Positions 9,208 to 18,159 of a DNA stretch of 45,113 bases are shown here, one piece after another. Numbering within the stretch: position 1 is the first letter of the stretch; every line of letters begins with the position of its first letter. The stretch is from an uncultured bacterium (GTDB lineage Bacteria; Actinomycetota; Coriobacteriia; Coriobacteriales; Coriobacteriaceae), in assembly GCA_905216045.1 (NCBI GenBank), contig CAJMSL010000002.1, forward strand, positions 1 to 45,113, given 5' to 3'. Both the position numbers and the translations under genes were made by a program. Below the pieces are notes generated by a model. The model made no database searches and had not been told where the DNA came from. It was given only the letters and a program-made list of their open reading frames with translations.

Positions 9208-9307
9208 AAACGGCCCCAAGCGGCAATCTGACGTTCAATTTCAAGGGCGCGACCAGAAGGTCAGCGCCCTTGAAATTGAACGTCAGATTGCTCGCTTGGG
9301 GCCGTTT
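9208..9307. repeat. Near-perfect 100-nt intergenic inverted repeat
   Basis: The left arm (9208-9250, 43 nt) and right arm (9264-9307, 44 nt) are complementary along their whole length with a single extra base in the right arm. The centre continues the stem with GACC-AGAA-GGTC, so almost the entire 100 nt folds into one rod. It lies between convergent glmM and the M32 gene, lacks a real T-tract on either strand, and is separate from the neighbouring terminator at 9371-9412. It could be a strong bidirectional transcription block or a mobile repeat. Confidence 0.85.
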
Positions 9308-9370
9308 TCGCTGACGTTGCCAAGACATTAGCGTCAACGAACTAGTCATTGGGTACCTAGTTATTGGGTG

Positions 9371-9412
9371 AAAAAAGGGGACGCTGCGGATTGGTTCCGC
9401 GGCGTCCCCTTT
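9371..9412 (-). terminator. Terminator of the M32 carboxypeptidase gene
   Basis: AAAGGGGACGCtGCGG pairs with CCGCgGCGTCCCCTTT around a seven-base loop. On the minus strand the stem is followed by TTTTTT, so it ends the M32 transcript; it may act weakly in the other direction. Confidence 0.85.
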
Positions 9413-9434
9413 GCGTTGGCGTGTCGGTTATGCC

Positions 9435-11018
9435 TTACAGCTCGTAGAGCGTGGTGAACTTGTCCTGCAGGTAGCTGCAGTAGTAGCGGGCGTCAAAGTC
9501 CATGCCGCAGGCGCCCTTGATGAGCTCCGGCGCGTCCTTGACGCGGCCCCACTGCCAAATGTGCTCACCCAGCCAGGCGCGGACAGGTGCCAGGTCGCCG
9601 CTCGCGCAGGCGCCGTTAAGGTCGACACCGTCGCGGCACATGGCCGGCACAAACATGGCATCGTAGGCACTGCCCAGCGCATACGTGGGGAAGTAGCCAA
9701 ACGAGCCGCCGCTCCAATGCGTATCCTGTAGGCAGCCGTGCGTGTCGTCGGGAACGGGAATGCCCAGGTACTCATCCATAAAGCGATTCCAAAGCGCGGG
9801 GATGTCCTTGGCCGTGGCCTCGCCGGCAAACAGCATGCGCTCGATCTGGTAGCGCACCATAATATGCAGCGGGTAGGTGAGCTCGTCGGCCTCGGTGCGG
9901 ATCAGCGAAGGCTGCGCGATGTTCACGGCGTGGTAGAGCGTGTCCTCGTCGACGTCGCCGTAGACCTCGGGTGCGTGGCGGCGCAGCACCTCGAGCAGCG
10001 GTCCCATAAAGGCGCGGCTGCGACCCACGGTGTTCTCGAAAAAGCGGCTCTGGCTCTCGTGGATGCCCATGGAGGTGCCGCCCTCAAGACAGGTGCGCGC
10101 ATAGGCGGGATTGACGCCCAGCTCGTACATGGCGTGTCCCGCCTCGTGGATGATGCTGTAGACGTTGGAGATGCAATCGTCCTCGTAGATGTGTGTCGCG
10201 ATGCGCGCGTCACCCACGGCAAAGCCCTCGCTAAACGGGTGTTCGGTAAAGGCAAGCGTGGTGTCGTTCAGGTTCAGGCCGACGAGCTTCATAAGGTCGA
10301 AGCTCATGGCGCGCTGGGCGGCCTCGGGCACGCGGGCGTGCAAAAAGTCGGCAGCGGGCTGCTGGCCGCGCTCGCCGATGGCGTGCACGAGCGGCACGAC
10401 CGTCGCCTTGACCTCATCGCAAAACGCATCGAAGCTCTCGGCAGAAAGGCCGCGCTCGTACTGGTCGAGCCAAACGTCGTATGGGTCGCGCTTGGGGTCC
10501 ATGAGTTCGGCCTGATGCTTAAGTTGGGCGACGATTCTATCCACATAGGGCTCAAAGCTCACCCAGTCATTGGCCGTCTTGGCCTTGTGCCACACGGCAT
10601 CGGCCTCGCAGGTGAGCCTGGTCCAGGCCTCGGCCTCCTCGGTGGGGATGACGCTTGCCTCGCGCTGGTCGCGACCGAGCACACGGATCTCGTCGAGCAG
10701 CTGCGGGTCGTCGATCTTGCCGCCTGCAACCGTCTCGCGCGCTAACGAGCGTACGAGCTCAACGGACTTCTCGCTGGTCAGTAGCTTGTGATGCTCGCCG
10801 GCAAGGGTTCCCATGGCGTCGGCGCGCGCTGCGGCGCCGTTGGCAGGAGCAATCGTCGCTCCATCGAACTCGGCAATCTTGAGCAGGTACTCGCGAGTCC
10901 ACAGCTTGCCCTCGAGTTTGCGGAACTTTTTGACGGCCTTGTCGACTTTAGCGGCCTTGACGCCCTTGGCGGCCTTTGCCACGGCGGCCTGGGCCTTCTT
11001 ATCGAGTTTCTTTCCCAT
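9435..11018 (-). CDS. M32-family metallocarboxypeptidase
   Basis: 527 residues, slightly longer than the usual 500 because of a Lys/Ala-rich N-terminal extension (residues 1-35). It removes C-terminal residues from peptides in the cytoplasm. The zinc site is intact: HEAGH at 291-295 with the third ligand Glu in GIHESQSRFFEN about residue 321. The family's DPYDVWLDQYERG and HPFSEGFAVGDARI motifs are also present, and the C-terminus has the expected WSGGSFGYFPTYALGSAYDA. Start follows AAGGAT. It is monocistronic, with its own terminator, and diverges from pheST. Confidence 0.94.
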   Translation of the reverse strand: MGKKLDKKAQAAVAKAAKGVKAAKVDKAVKKFRKLEGKLWTREYLLKIAEFDGATIAPANGAAARADAMGTLAGEHHKLLTSEKSVELVRSLARETVAGGKIDDPQLLDEIRVLGRDQREASVIPTEEAEAWTRLTCEADAVWHKAKTANDWVSFEPYVDRIVAQLKHQAELMDPKRDPYDVWLDQYERGLSAESFDAFCDEVKATVVPLVHAIGERGQQPAADFLHARVPEAAQRAMSFDLMKLVGLNLNDTTLAFTEHPFSEGFAVGDARIATHIYEDDCISNVYSIIHEAGHAMYELGVNPAYARTCLEGGTSMGIHESQSRFFENTVGRSRAFMGPLLEVLRRHAPEVYGDVDEDTLYHAVNIAQPSLIRTEADELTYPLHIMVRYQIERMLFAGEATAKDIPALWNRFMDEYLGIPVPDDTHGCLQDTHWSGGSFGYFPTYALGSAYDAMFVPAMCRDGVDLNGACASGDLAPVRAWLGEHIWQWGRVKDAPELIKGACGMDFDARYYCSYLQDKFTTLYEL

Positions 11019-11154
11019 ACCGTATCCTTAATCTCGCAGGCCGAGCGCCGCAGGCGGGTGCGCGGCCAATTTGCACAGCTACCTGCCTTATACCCAGCGC
11101 GAACAAAACGGAACGCGGCGATGCGCTCGCGAAATGTGTTATCCTATAGCCCAA

Positions 11155-11438
11155 TGCGTTGACGGAGAGGGTTTTGCCCGCCGCGTCGCCGGCAAGAGAG
11201 GGAAGGTCATGGGCTGCAAGCCTTCCTGCGGTGGCAAGGGCCAAGCGTTCACTTCCGAGCAGCGACCTCAACGGGCGCGCGGCCAGCGGCGGCGATGTCC
11301 CCAGTAGGGAAGCCGTGAGCCTCGCGACAAGGGGCAAAGAGTGGGCGCGGCGGGCCAGACATCCGTCGGGTCAAACAAGGTGGTACCGCGGAATTCAACC
11401 GTCCTTGGGCAATGCACATGCCCGAGGACGGTTTTTTG
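11155..11438 (+). promoter_or_regulatory. T-box leader controlling pheST
   Basis: The core T-box AAGGTGGTACCGCGG is at 11377-11391 and is followed by a terminator (11398-11438): ACCGTCC/GGACGGT and GGGCA/TGCCC, then TTTTTT. Upstream, 11155-11260 can fold as Stem I: base CGGAG with TTCCG, an inner stem TTTTGCC with GGCAAGG, an AGAGAG element and a GGTGG near the top. The triplet TTC at 11248-11250 lies on the 3' side of the internal loop with an A after it, fitting a UUC (Phe) specifier. The TGGT in the T-box would pair with an ACCA tRNA end. Uncharged tRNA-Phe should allow readthrough. The core is certain, the Stem I fold is my reading. Confidence 0.88.
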
Positions 11439-11523
11439 TTACCGAACCGGGCTGCGTTTTCGCAACGCCAGGCGGCGGCAGTCGTCCCGGCGAGCGGGGA
11501 ACGCGAGAGACGAAAGGGAAGAC

Positions 11524-12600
11524 ATGAGTCTGATTGATGATCTGGTCAAACTCGAGGAAGAGGCCAAGGAGCTCGTCACTAGCGCCGACGACGCCGCCAA
11601 GCTCGAGGCTGCGCGCGTTGAGCTGCTCGGTCGCAAGGGCCGTATCACCGGCCTGATGCGCATGATGGGCAAGCTCGCCCCCGAGGATCGTCCCATGATG
11701 GGCAAACGCGCCAACGAGATGCGCCAGCTGATCGAGGGCATGCTCGACGAGCGCACCACCGAGATGAAGGCCGCCGCCCTCAAGCACGCACTCGAGCACG
11801 AGGCCGTCGACATCACGCTGCCGGGCATCCGTCCGCAGATCGGTCACCAGCACCTGATCAAGCAGATCATCGAGGAGGCCGAGGACATCTTCTGCGGCAT
11901 CGGCTACACCGTCGAGTCCGGCCCCATGGTCGATACCTCCTACTACAACTTCACCGCGCTCAACGCGCCTATGGATCACCCGAGCCGCTCGGCTCGCGAC
12001 ACGTTCTATGTGGTCGACAACAACCCCGGTAGCGTCGCACACCCCGAGGCTCACGCCCACGGCGAGTCCGACGTACTGCTGCGCACCCAGACCTCGGGCG
12101 TGCAGATCCACACCATGGAGTCGCAAAAGCCGCCCATCTACATGATCTGCCCGGGCACCGTCTATCGTCCCGACACGGCCGACGCCTGCCACCTGCCGCA
12201 GTTCAACCAGATCGAGGGCCTGGTCGTCGACGAGGGCATCACCTTTGGCGATCTTAAGGGCACGCTCGACTACTTTGTTAAGTGCATGTTTGGCGAGGAT
12301 CGCAAGACGCGCTATCGCCCGCACTTCTTCCCCTTCACCGAGCCTTCCTGCGAGGTGGACGTGAGCTGCCACGTGTGCGGCGGCAAGGGCTGCAACTTCT
12401 GCAAGCACAGCGGCTGGATCGAGATCCTGGGCTGCGGCATGGTCGACCCCAACGTCCTGATCAACTGCGGCATCGACCCCGAGAAGTACACCGGCTTCGC
12501 CTTTGGTATTGGCGCCGAGCGCGTCGCGGCACTGCGCTACGACCTGCCCGACCTGCGAACGTTGATGACTGGTGACATGAGGTTCTTGAACCAGTTCTAG
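11524..12600 (+). CDS. pheS: Phenylalanyl-tRNA synthetase alpha subunit
   Basis: 358 residues from ATG 11524, after AAAGGGAAG; the open frame reaches upstream into the T-box and must not be used. With PheT it forms the (alpha beta)2 enzyme that charges tRNA-Phe. Visible are the N-terminal coiled coil (residues 1-85), the catalytic motif 2 region with YRPHFFPFTEPSCEVDV, and motif 3 with FAFGIGAERVAALRY. An insertion CHVCGGKGCNFCKHSGW forms a likely small zinc knuckle, seen in many Gram-positive PheS. First gene of the T-box regulated operon, 63 bases before pheT. Confidence 0.97.
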   Translation: MSLIDDLVKLEEEAKELVTSADDAAKLEAARVELLGRKGRITGLMRMMGKLAPEDRPMMGKRANEMRQLIEGMLDERTTEMKAAALKHALEHEAVDITLPGIRPQIGHQHLIKQIIEEAEDIFCGIGYTVESGPMVDTSYYNFTALNAPMDHPSRSARDTFYVVDNNPGSVAHPEAHAHGESDVLLRTQTSGVQIHTMESQKPPIYMICPGTVYRPDTADACHLPQFNQIEGLVVDEGITFGDLKGTLDYFVKCMFGEDRKTRYRPHFFPFTEPSCEVDVSCHVCGGKGCNFCKHSGWIEILGCGMVDPNVLINCGIDPEKYTGFAFGIGAERVAALRYDLPDLRTLMTGDMRFLNQF

Positions 12601-12663
12601 AACGCTTTCTTCTTAGTTGCAGTTTCCGGCTCAAAGCCGCATTTATGAAAGGAGACCAGTTAG

Positions 12664-15117
12664 ATGCGTGTTTCTTACGACTGGCTCAAGACCATGATCG
12701 ATATTCCGGAGGATCCCAAGACCCTTTCGGACGAATATATCCGTACCGGCACCGAGGTCGAGGCGATCGACACCGTGGGCGAGTCCTTCGACCACGTGGT
12801 GACCGCCAAGGTGCTCACCAAGACCCCGCACCCCGATAGCGACCACATGTATGTGTGCTCGGTCGACGTGGGTGACAAGAACCTCGACGCCGACGGCAAC
12901 CCCGCTCCGCTGCAGATCGTCTGCGGCGCGCAGAACTTCGAGGCCGGTGACCACATCGTCACGGCCATGATCGGCGCTGTCCTGCCCGGCGACGTCAAGA
13001 TCAAGAAGAGCAAGCTTCGCGGCGTCGTGTCCATGGGCATGAACTGCTCCGCGCGCGAGCTCGGCCTGGGCGGCGACCACTCCGGCATCATGATCCTGCC
13101 CGAGGATACGCCCTGCGGCATGCCGTTTGCCGAGTACGTGGGCTCGAGTGATACCGTGCTCGACTGCGAGATCACGCCCAACCGCCCCGACTGCCTGTCT
13201 ATGATCGGTATGGCCCGCGAGACCGGCGCCATCTTCGATCGCGATTTCCACGTTGAGCTGCCCGCCATCAAAGCCGAGACCGGCCGCGCGACCGACGACG
13301 AGCTTTCCGTCGAGATTGCCGACGAGGGCCTGTGCGACCGCTACGTCGCCCGCATCGTTCGCAACGTGAAGGTCGGCCCTTCGCCCGACTGGATGGTCAA
13401 GCGCCTTAACGCCCTGGGCGTGCGTCCGCACAACAACATCGTCGACATCACCAACTACGTGATGATGCTCACCGGTCAGCCGCTGCACGCCTTTGACCTG
13501 GACACCTTTGCCGAGCGCGATGGCCACCGTCGCGTGGTGGTTCGCGCCGCCCAGCAGGATGAGAAGTTCACGACGCTCGACGGCGAGGAGCGCGTGCTCG
13601 ACGCTGGCATGGGCCTCATCACCGACGGCGAGCGTCCCGTGGCGCTGGCCGGCGTCATGGGCGGCATGGATTCCGAGATCGAGGACGACACCGTCGATGT
13701 GATGGTCGAGAGTGCCTGCTTCAACGCCGGTCGCACCTCGCACACCAGCCGCGATCTGTCGCTGATCTCCGACGCCTCCATTCGCTTTGAGCGCCAGGTC
13801 GACGAGACCGGCTGCGTGGACGTCGCCAATGTGACGTGCGCGCTCATCGAACAGATCGCCGGCGGCGAGGTTGCTCCCGGCTATGTCGACGTATTCCCCG
13901 CGCCCAAGACCATCGACAGCATCAAGTTGCGTTTGGCCCGCGTGCACGCTATCTGCGGCGCCGACATCGAGCCCGACTTTATCGAGCGTTCGCTCACCCG
14001 CCTGGGCTGCACCGTCGAGCGCGACGGCGAGGACTTCATGGTTACCCCGCCGAGCTTCCGTCCCGACCTGCCGCGCGAGATTGACCTGATTGAGGAGGTC
14101 CTGCGCCTATGGGGCATGGGCCGCGTGACGGCGACCATCCCGGCTGCCAAGAACCACATTGGCGGCCTGACGCGCGAGCAGAAGCTTACCCGCAAGGTCG
14201 GCGAGATCCTGCGCGCCTGTGGCCTCAACGAGACCACGACCTTTGGCTTTGCCGCCCCGGGCGACCTGGAGAAGATTGGCATGTCCACCGAGGGCCGCGG
14301 CTGCCCCGTGGTTCTCATGAACCCGCTGGTGGCCGAGCAGACCGAGATGCGTCGTTCGCTGCTGCCGGGCCTGCTACAGTCCGTGGCCTACAACGAGGCG
14401 CACGGTACGCCCAACGTGCACCTGTACGAGGTCGGCAGCCTGTTCCACGGTCGCGAGAACGCCAGCCTGCCCAAGGAGACCAAGTCCGTGGCGGGTGTGC
14501 TCTCGGGCCAGTGGAGCGAGCAGTCCTGGAGCATGAAGTACCGCAAGCTGCGCTTCTTCTTTGGCAAGGGCATCGTCGAGGAGCTGCTTGCTCAGCTGCG
14601 CATCGAGAAGGTTCGCTTCCGTCCCGTCGAGGGCGAGGGCTATGCCTTCCTGCAGCCGGGTCGTGCTGCCGAGGTGCTCTCGGGCGGTACCGTGCTGGGC
14701 TGGGTTGGCGAGATTCACCCCGAGGCGCGCGAGGCTATGGGCATTGACGAGGTCGTCGTTGCCTTTGAGCTCGACCTGGACAAGCTGATCAAGGGCGCCC
14801 GCAACCAGGAGAACTACCGTGAGTTCTCGCAGTACCCGGCCGTTGAGCACGACCTTGCTATCGTGGTCGACAACACCGTGACGTGCGAGGATCTTGAGCG
14901 TCGTATTACGAGTGCCGGCGGCAAGCTGCTCGAGGGCGTGCGCCTGTTCGATGTCTACCGCGATCCGGTCCGCATCGGAGCGGGCAAGAAGTCCATGGCC
15001 TTCGCACTTACGTATCGCTCCGACGACCACACGCTCACCAGCGAAGAGGTCGAGAAGGCGCACCAGAAGATCGTCACCAAGGTGTGCAAGGGCGTAAACG
15101 GCGAGGTCCGCGGCTAG
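12664..15117 (+). CDS. pheT: Phenylalanyl-tRNA synthetase beta subunit
   Basis: 817 residues, standard length, starting after GAAAGGAG. Domains in order: N-terminal region, the OB-fold tRNA-binding EMAP-like domain (residues about 40-150, with LTKTPHPDSDHMYVCSVDVG), B3/B4 editing domain (about 210-390, GVRPHNNIVDITNYVM), B5 domain (about 405-475), the catalytic-like core and the C-terminal ferredoxin-like anticodon-binding domain (about 720-817, REFSQYPAVEHDLAIVVD). Both the editing and tRNA-binding parts are intact. Expressed with pheS under the T-box. Confidence 0.97.
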   Translation: MRVSYDWLKTMIDIPEDPKTLSDEYIRTGTEVEAIDTVGESFDHVVTAKVLTKTPHPDSDHMYVCSVDVGDKNLDADGNPAPLQIVCGAQNFEAGDHIVTAMIGAVLPGDVKIKKSKLRGVVSMGMNCSARELGLGGDHSGIMILPEDTPCGMPFAEYVGSSDTVLDCEITPNRPDCLSMIGMARETGAIFDRDFHVELPAIKAETGRATDDELSVEIADEGLCDRYVARIVRNVKVGPSPDWMVKRLNALGVRPHNNIVDITNYVMMLTGQPLHAFDLDTFAERDGHRRVVVRAAQQDEKFTTLDGEERVLDAGMGLITDGERPVALAGVMGGMDSEIEDDTVDVMVESACFNAGRTSHTSRDLSLISDASIRFERQVDETGCVDVANVTCALIEQIAGGEVAPGYVDVFPAPKTIDSIKLRLARVHAICGADIEPDFIERSLTRLGCTVERDGEDFMVTPPSFRPDLPREIDLIEEVLRLWGMGRVTATIPAAKNHIGGLTREQKLTRKVGEILRACGLNETTTFGFAAPGDLEKIGMSTEGRGCPVVLMNPLVAEQTEMRRSLLPGLLQSVAYNEAHGTPNVHLYEVGSLFHGRENASLPKETKSVAGVLSGQWSEQSWSMKYRKLRFFFGKGIVEELLAQLRIEKVRFRPVEGEGYAFLQPGRAAEVLSGGTVLGWVGEIHPEAREAMGIDEVVVAFELDLDKLIKGARNQENYREFSQYPAVEHDLAIVVDNTVTCEDLERRITSAGGKLLEGVRLFDVYRDPVRIGAGKKSMAFALTYRSDDHTLTSEEVEKAHQKIVTKVCKGVNGEVRG

Positions 15118-15238
15118 GTCCTGCGCCGGATATGGGCCAGCGTCGGCTGCCGCCGAGTCTTACGTGACTGCTGTTTTCGGTATAAGGCACCGTTGAGCCT
15201 GCATATATGACACGCGCATTACATAACGGCGTGCTGCT

Positions 15239-15267
15239 TTGTCGGCAGTGCGCCGTTTTGCTATGAT
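15239..15267 (+). promoter_or_regulatory. Promoter of the cbiMQO-type transporter
   Basis: TTGTCG at 15239-15244, a 17-base spacer, then TATGAT at 15262-15267. Transcription would start a few bases before or inside the inverted repeat at 15278-15305. Confidence 0.6.
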
Positions 15268-15277
15268 AGCCCGCGGA

Positions 15278-15305
15278 GTGTTACGAATCTGACATTACGT
15301 AACAC
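15278..15305. promoter_or_regulatory. Perfect inverted repeat, probable NikR operator
   Basis: GTGTTAC-N14-GTAACAC; counting the adjacent base the arms are GTGTTACG/CGTAACAC, eight of eight complementary. The arm sequence and spacing agree with the nickel-responsive NikR operator form I know from other bacteria (GTGTTAC with a 13-14 base gap). It overlaps the predicted transcription start of the transporter, where a bound repressor would block initiation. No nikR gene lies in the window. Confidence 0.65.
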
Positions 15306-15362
15306 TGGAAAGGTGATTCAAGCGGCGTTGCAATTCCGTGCGCCGATAACCGGGAGGCGTAC

Positions 15363-16448
15363 ATGCACATTCCAGATAATTATCTGTCCCCGCAGACCGA
15401 TGCCGTTATGGCGGTGGCGATGGTGCCCGTTTGGATCCACTGCATCAAAAAGGTGCGCGCCACGCTCGATCGCGAGCACATGGCGTTCCTGGGCATCTGC
15501 GCCGCGTTCTCCTTCCTGCTCATGATGTTCAACGTGCCGCTGCCTGGCGGCACCACAGGCCACGCCGTTGGTGGCGCACTCATCGCGCTGCTGCTGGGCC
15601 CCGAGGCCGCGGCTATCGCGGTTTCGGTCGCGCTGGCGCTGCAAGCGCTGCTGTTTGGCGACGGCGGCGTTCTGTCGTTTGGTGCCAACTGCTTTAACAT
15701 GGCCTTTGTGCTGCCGTTTGTCGCTGCTATCGTGTTCCGTGCGCTCAACAGCCGTCTGCACGACAAGAGCTGGGGCACCTCGGTTTCTGCCGTCGTAAGC
15801 GGCTGGGTCGGTCTGTGCCTGGCGGCCCTGTGCGCGGCAATCGAGTTTGGTATTCAGCCGATGCTCTTTACCAATGCTTCGGGCGCGCCGCTGTACTGCC
15901 CCTTCCCGCTGTCCGTGGCTATTCCGGCCATGTTGATTCCGCATATGCTGGTTGCCGGCGTGATCGAGGGCGTGGCGACGGCCGCGATCTACGGTTTCAT
16001 TAAGAAGACGGCGCCGAGCATCATTGTCGGGCCCGAGGCCGTCGATGGCCAACTTGCTGCCGAGGGCGTTGCTGCCAAGAAGACTTCCCTGGTCCCCACG
16101 CTCATCCTGGTCGCCGTGCTTGTCGTGGCCACGCCGCTGGGCCTGCTGGCCACGGGTGACGCATGGGGCGAGTGGGACGCCGAGGGCGCTGCGACCGCCG
16201 TTCAGGAGGCTGGTGACGACAGTCTGCAGGCTTCGGTCGGCCTTGATACCCCGACCTTTGCCGACGCTCTGCCTACGGGTGATTACCTGCAGGCCTATTC
16301 CGAGGAGCAGGGTCTTGGCTTTGCCGGTCAGGCTGCCATGTATATCCTGTCCGGCGTGATTGGCGTGGCGGTGCTCACCATCGCATTCCGTCTGATCTCG
16401 CTGACGGTTAAGGAAAGCGGTGCTCATGGCAATAGCCGAGCTGCCTAG
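15363..16448 (+). CDS. cbiM: ECF-type nickel/cobalt transporter, CbiM/NikM with fused C-terminal part
   Basis: 361 residues. The substrate-binding membrane subunit of a group-I energy-coupling factor importer. The mature N-terminus MHIPDNYLSP is the metal-binding one: Met1 and His2 are ligands in this family, and a further His lies in GGTTGHAVGGAL (about residue 66). About six to seven helices follow, with FGDGGVLSFGANCFNMA in the middle. From residue 240 a second part (TPLGLLATGDAWGEWD, then a last helix) matches the CbiN/PDGLE-like extension found fused in NikMN. The NikR-like operator upstream favours nickel over cobalt. The start follows GGGAGG. It overlaps the next gene. Confidence 0.88.
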   Translation: MHIPDNYLSPQTDAVMAVAMVPVWIHCIKKVRATLDREHMAFLGICAAFSFLLMMFNVPLPGGTTGHAVGGALIALLLGPEAAAIAVSVALALQALLFGDGGVLSFGANCFNMAFVLPFVAAIVFRALNSRLHDKSWGTSVSAVVSGWVGLCLAALCAAIEFGIQPMLFTNASGAPLYCPFPLSVAIPAMLIPHMLVAGVIEGVATAAIYGFIKKTAPSIIVGPEAVDGQLAAEGVAAKKTSLVPTLILVAVLVVATPLGLLATGDAWGEWDAEGAATAVQEAGDDSLQASVGLDTPTFADALPTGDYLQAYSEEQGLGFAGQAAMYILSGVIGVAVLTIAFRLISLTVKESGAHGNSRAA

Positions 16449-17262
16449 CTGGCTTGCGGCCGAGGAGCGATACGAGCCCGTGGGGGCTCGGCATCGTGTG
16501 ATGCAAAAGAACGTCCTGCACCTGGCGAGCCTGCTTGAGCGGGTTCGCCTGGGTGGGGGCGCGCACGAGGGCGGGTCGATGGTCGACCGCGCCCTTTCTT
16601 GCGTTTCGGCTCCGGTGCGCCTGGTGGGGATGTTCGTCTGCGTTCTATGCGTGTGTCTGACGCAGAGCCCGCTGTACCTCATGTTGATAGCGGCTATCGC
16701 GCTGGTGCTCGTTGCCGTGCGCCCCGTACGCGGGCTGCGGGCAACCTTTGTGCCGGCGCTTGGCGCTGCGGGGCTCGCAGTGGTTCTGGCGCTGCCTGCC
16801 CTGCTGCTGGGCGCTTCCGCTACGGGCGCCATGCTCAAAATTGCGCTCAAGACGTTCATTAACGTGTCGCTCGTGCTGGGCGTTTCGTGGACACTCACCT
16901 GGAGCCGCATGTCGGCGGCGCTCAAGATGCTGCATCTACCCGACGAAGTTATCTTTACGTTTGATATGGCGCTCAAGCACATCGAGGTGCTGGGTCGTAC
17001 GGCGCACAATCTGTGCGAATCGGTCATGCTGCGCAGTGTTGGCCGTGCGCCTGAGGGATTTTCGCGTACCGATTCGATCGCGGGTATCATGGGCATGACC
17101 TTTATCAAGGCGATGGAATGCAGTCGCGCGATGGACGAGGCTATGCTTTGCCGCGGCTTTGCCGGTGCGTATCCGGCGCCCGCGCGCGCCGGGTTTGGCT
17201 GGCGCGATGCGGCCTATGCGGCCGGCGTGGCGCTGCTGACAGTGTTGTGCGCCGTGCTGTAG
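16426..17262 (+). CDS. cbiQ: ECF transporter T component (CbiQ family)
   Basis: 278 residues. The transmembrane coupling subunit joining the substrate-binding CbiM to the ATPase. Four to five helices run from about residue 65, after a hydrophilic, amphipathic lead. The family's coupling motifs are visible in the C-terminal cytoplasmic part: ALKMLHLPDEVIFTFDMALKHIEVL and later AMDEAMLCRGFAGAYP, the second containing the usual A-R-G-like box (here CRGF). ATG 16426 is taken; GTG 16420 is also possible. It overlaps cbiM by 23 bases, so translation is coupled. Confidence 0.85.
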   Translation: MAIAELPSWLAAEERYEPVGARHRVMQKNVLHLASLLERVRLGGGAHEGGSMVDRALSCVSAPVRLVGMFVCVLCVCLTQSPLYLMLIAAIALVLVAVRPVRGLRATFVPALGAAGLAVVLALPALLLGASATGAMLKIALKTFINVSLVLGVSWTLTWSRMSAALKMLHLPDEVIFTFDMALKHIEVLGRTAHNLCESVMLRSVGRAPEGFSRTDSIAGIMGMTFIKAMECSRAMDEAMLCRGFAGAYPAPARAGFGWRDAAYAAGVALLTVLCAVL

Positions 17263-17290
17263 GCGCTGCTGGTTCCGACTGGGGATGTAA

Positions 17291-18079
17291 ATGGGGAAGG
17301 GCGACGTTTTGACGATCGATATGAATAGTGCGGCGGGCACGAACGGTGTGGGCGGCGCCGAGGTCGTTCCGCTCATCGAGCTGCGCGACGTGGTGTTCTC
17401 CTATGCGGGGCATACGGTTGTCGATGGCGTGTCGCTGCAGGTCGATCGTGGTGAACTCGTTGCCCTGCTCGGTCCCAACGGTTGTGGCAAGACGACGATC
17501 ATGCGCCTTATTAACGGCCTTGAGCTCGCGGACGCAGGGGCATACCTGTTTGACGGGCACGTGGTCGATGCGGCGTATCTGAAGGATTCTGCTGCTGCTC
17601 AGAAGTTCCACCAGCGCGTGGGCTTCGTATTCCAAAGCGCCGATGCCCAGCTGTTCTGCGCCACGGTGGGCGAGGAAGTTGCTTTTGGTCCCGCGCAGAT
17701 GGGTCTGCCGGCAGACGAGCTCGAGCGCCGCGTGCGCGATGCCATGGGGCTGTTCCAGGTTGCCGACCTTGCCGACGCCTCTCCCTATCAGCTCTCGGGC
17801 GTGCAAAAGTAGCGTGTTGCTCTGGCTGCGGTGGTGTCGATGAACCCGGATATCTTGGTCCTCGACGAGCCTACCAATGGGCTCGACGAGGATTCATGCG
17901 ACATCGTGGTCAATTTCTTGCTGGCTTATGTCGCGGCGGGTAAGACGGTCTTGATGAGCACGCATCACCAGGATTTGGTGCGACGCCTGGGTGCCCGTGC
18001 AATCTATATCGATCGATATCACCATGTGGTCGAGGCGTCTTCGTCGTCGTATGGAACCGAAAGCGGTGCTACGGACTAG
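17291..18079 (+). pseudogene. cbiO: ECF transporter ATPase (CbiO type), broken by an amber codon
   Basis: Two open stretches in one frame, 17291-17812 and 17813-18079, are separated only by TAG at 17810-17812. Read through, they form one complete ABC ATPase: Walker A LGPNGCGKTT near residue 60, Q-loop GFVFQSADAQLF, signature region, Walker B ILVLDEPTNGLDED, H-loop STHH. The signature reads LSGVQK-stop-RVALA where LSGGQKQRVALA is expected: one GGG-to-GTG type change (Gly to Val) and one CAG-to-TAG change. Two hits in the same essential motif argue for decay, not for a simple sequencing error. The N-terminal product alone has no Walker B and cannot hydrolyse ATP. Readthrough or a shared ATPase elsewhere remains possible. 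Confidence 0.85.
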
Positions 18080-18159
18080 TTGCTGCGTAGAGCGTGCGTA
18101 GCCGTCCGCGCGGCTTTGCCGTGATGGTATAGTTATCCAGGTTTTTTATGGGGGTGGCT

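Noticed and set aside
11341..11523. GTG start for pheS at 11341
   Set aside because: It would translate the T-box and terminator; the protein family begins at 11524 with a proper RBS.
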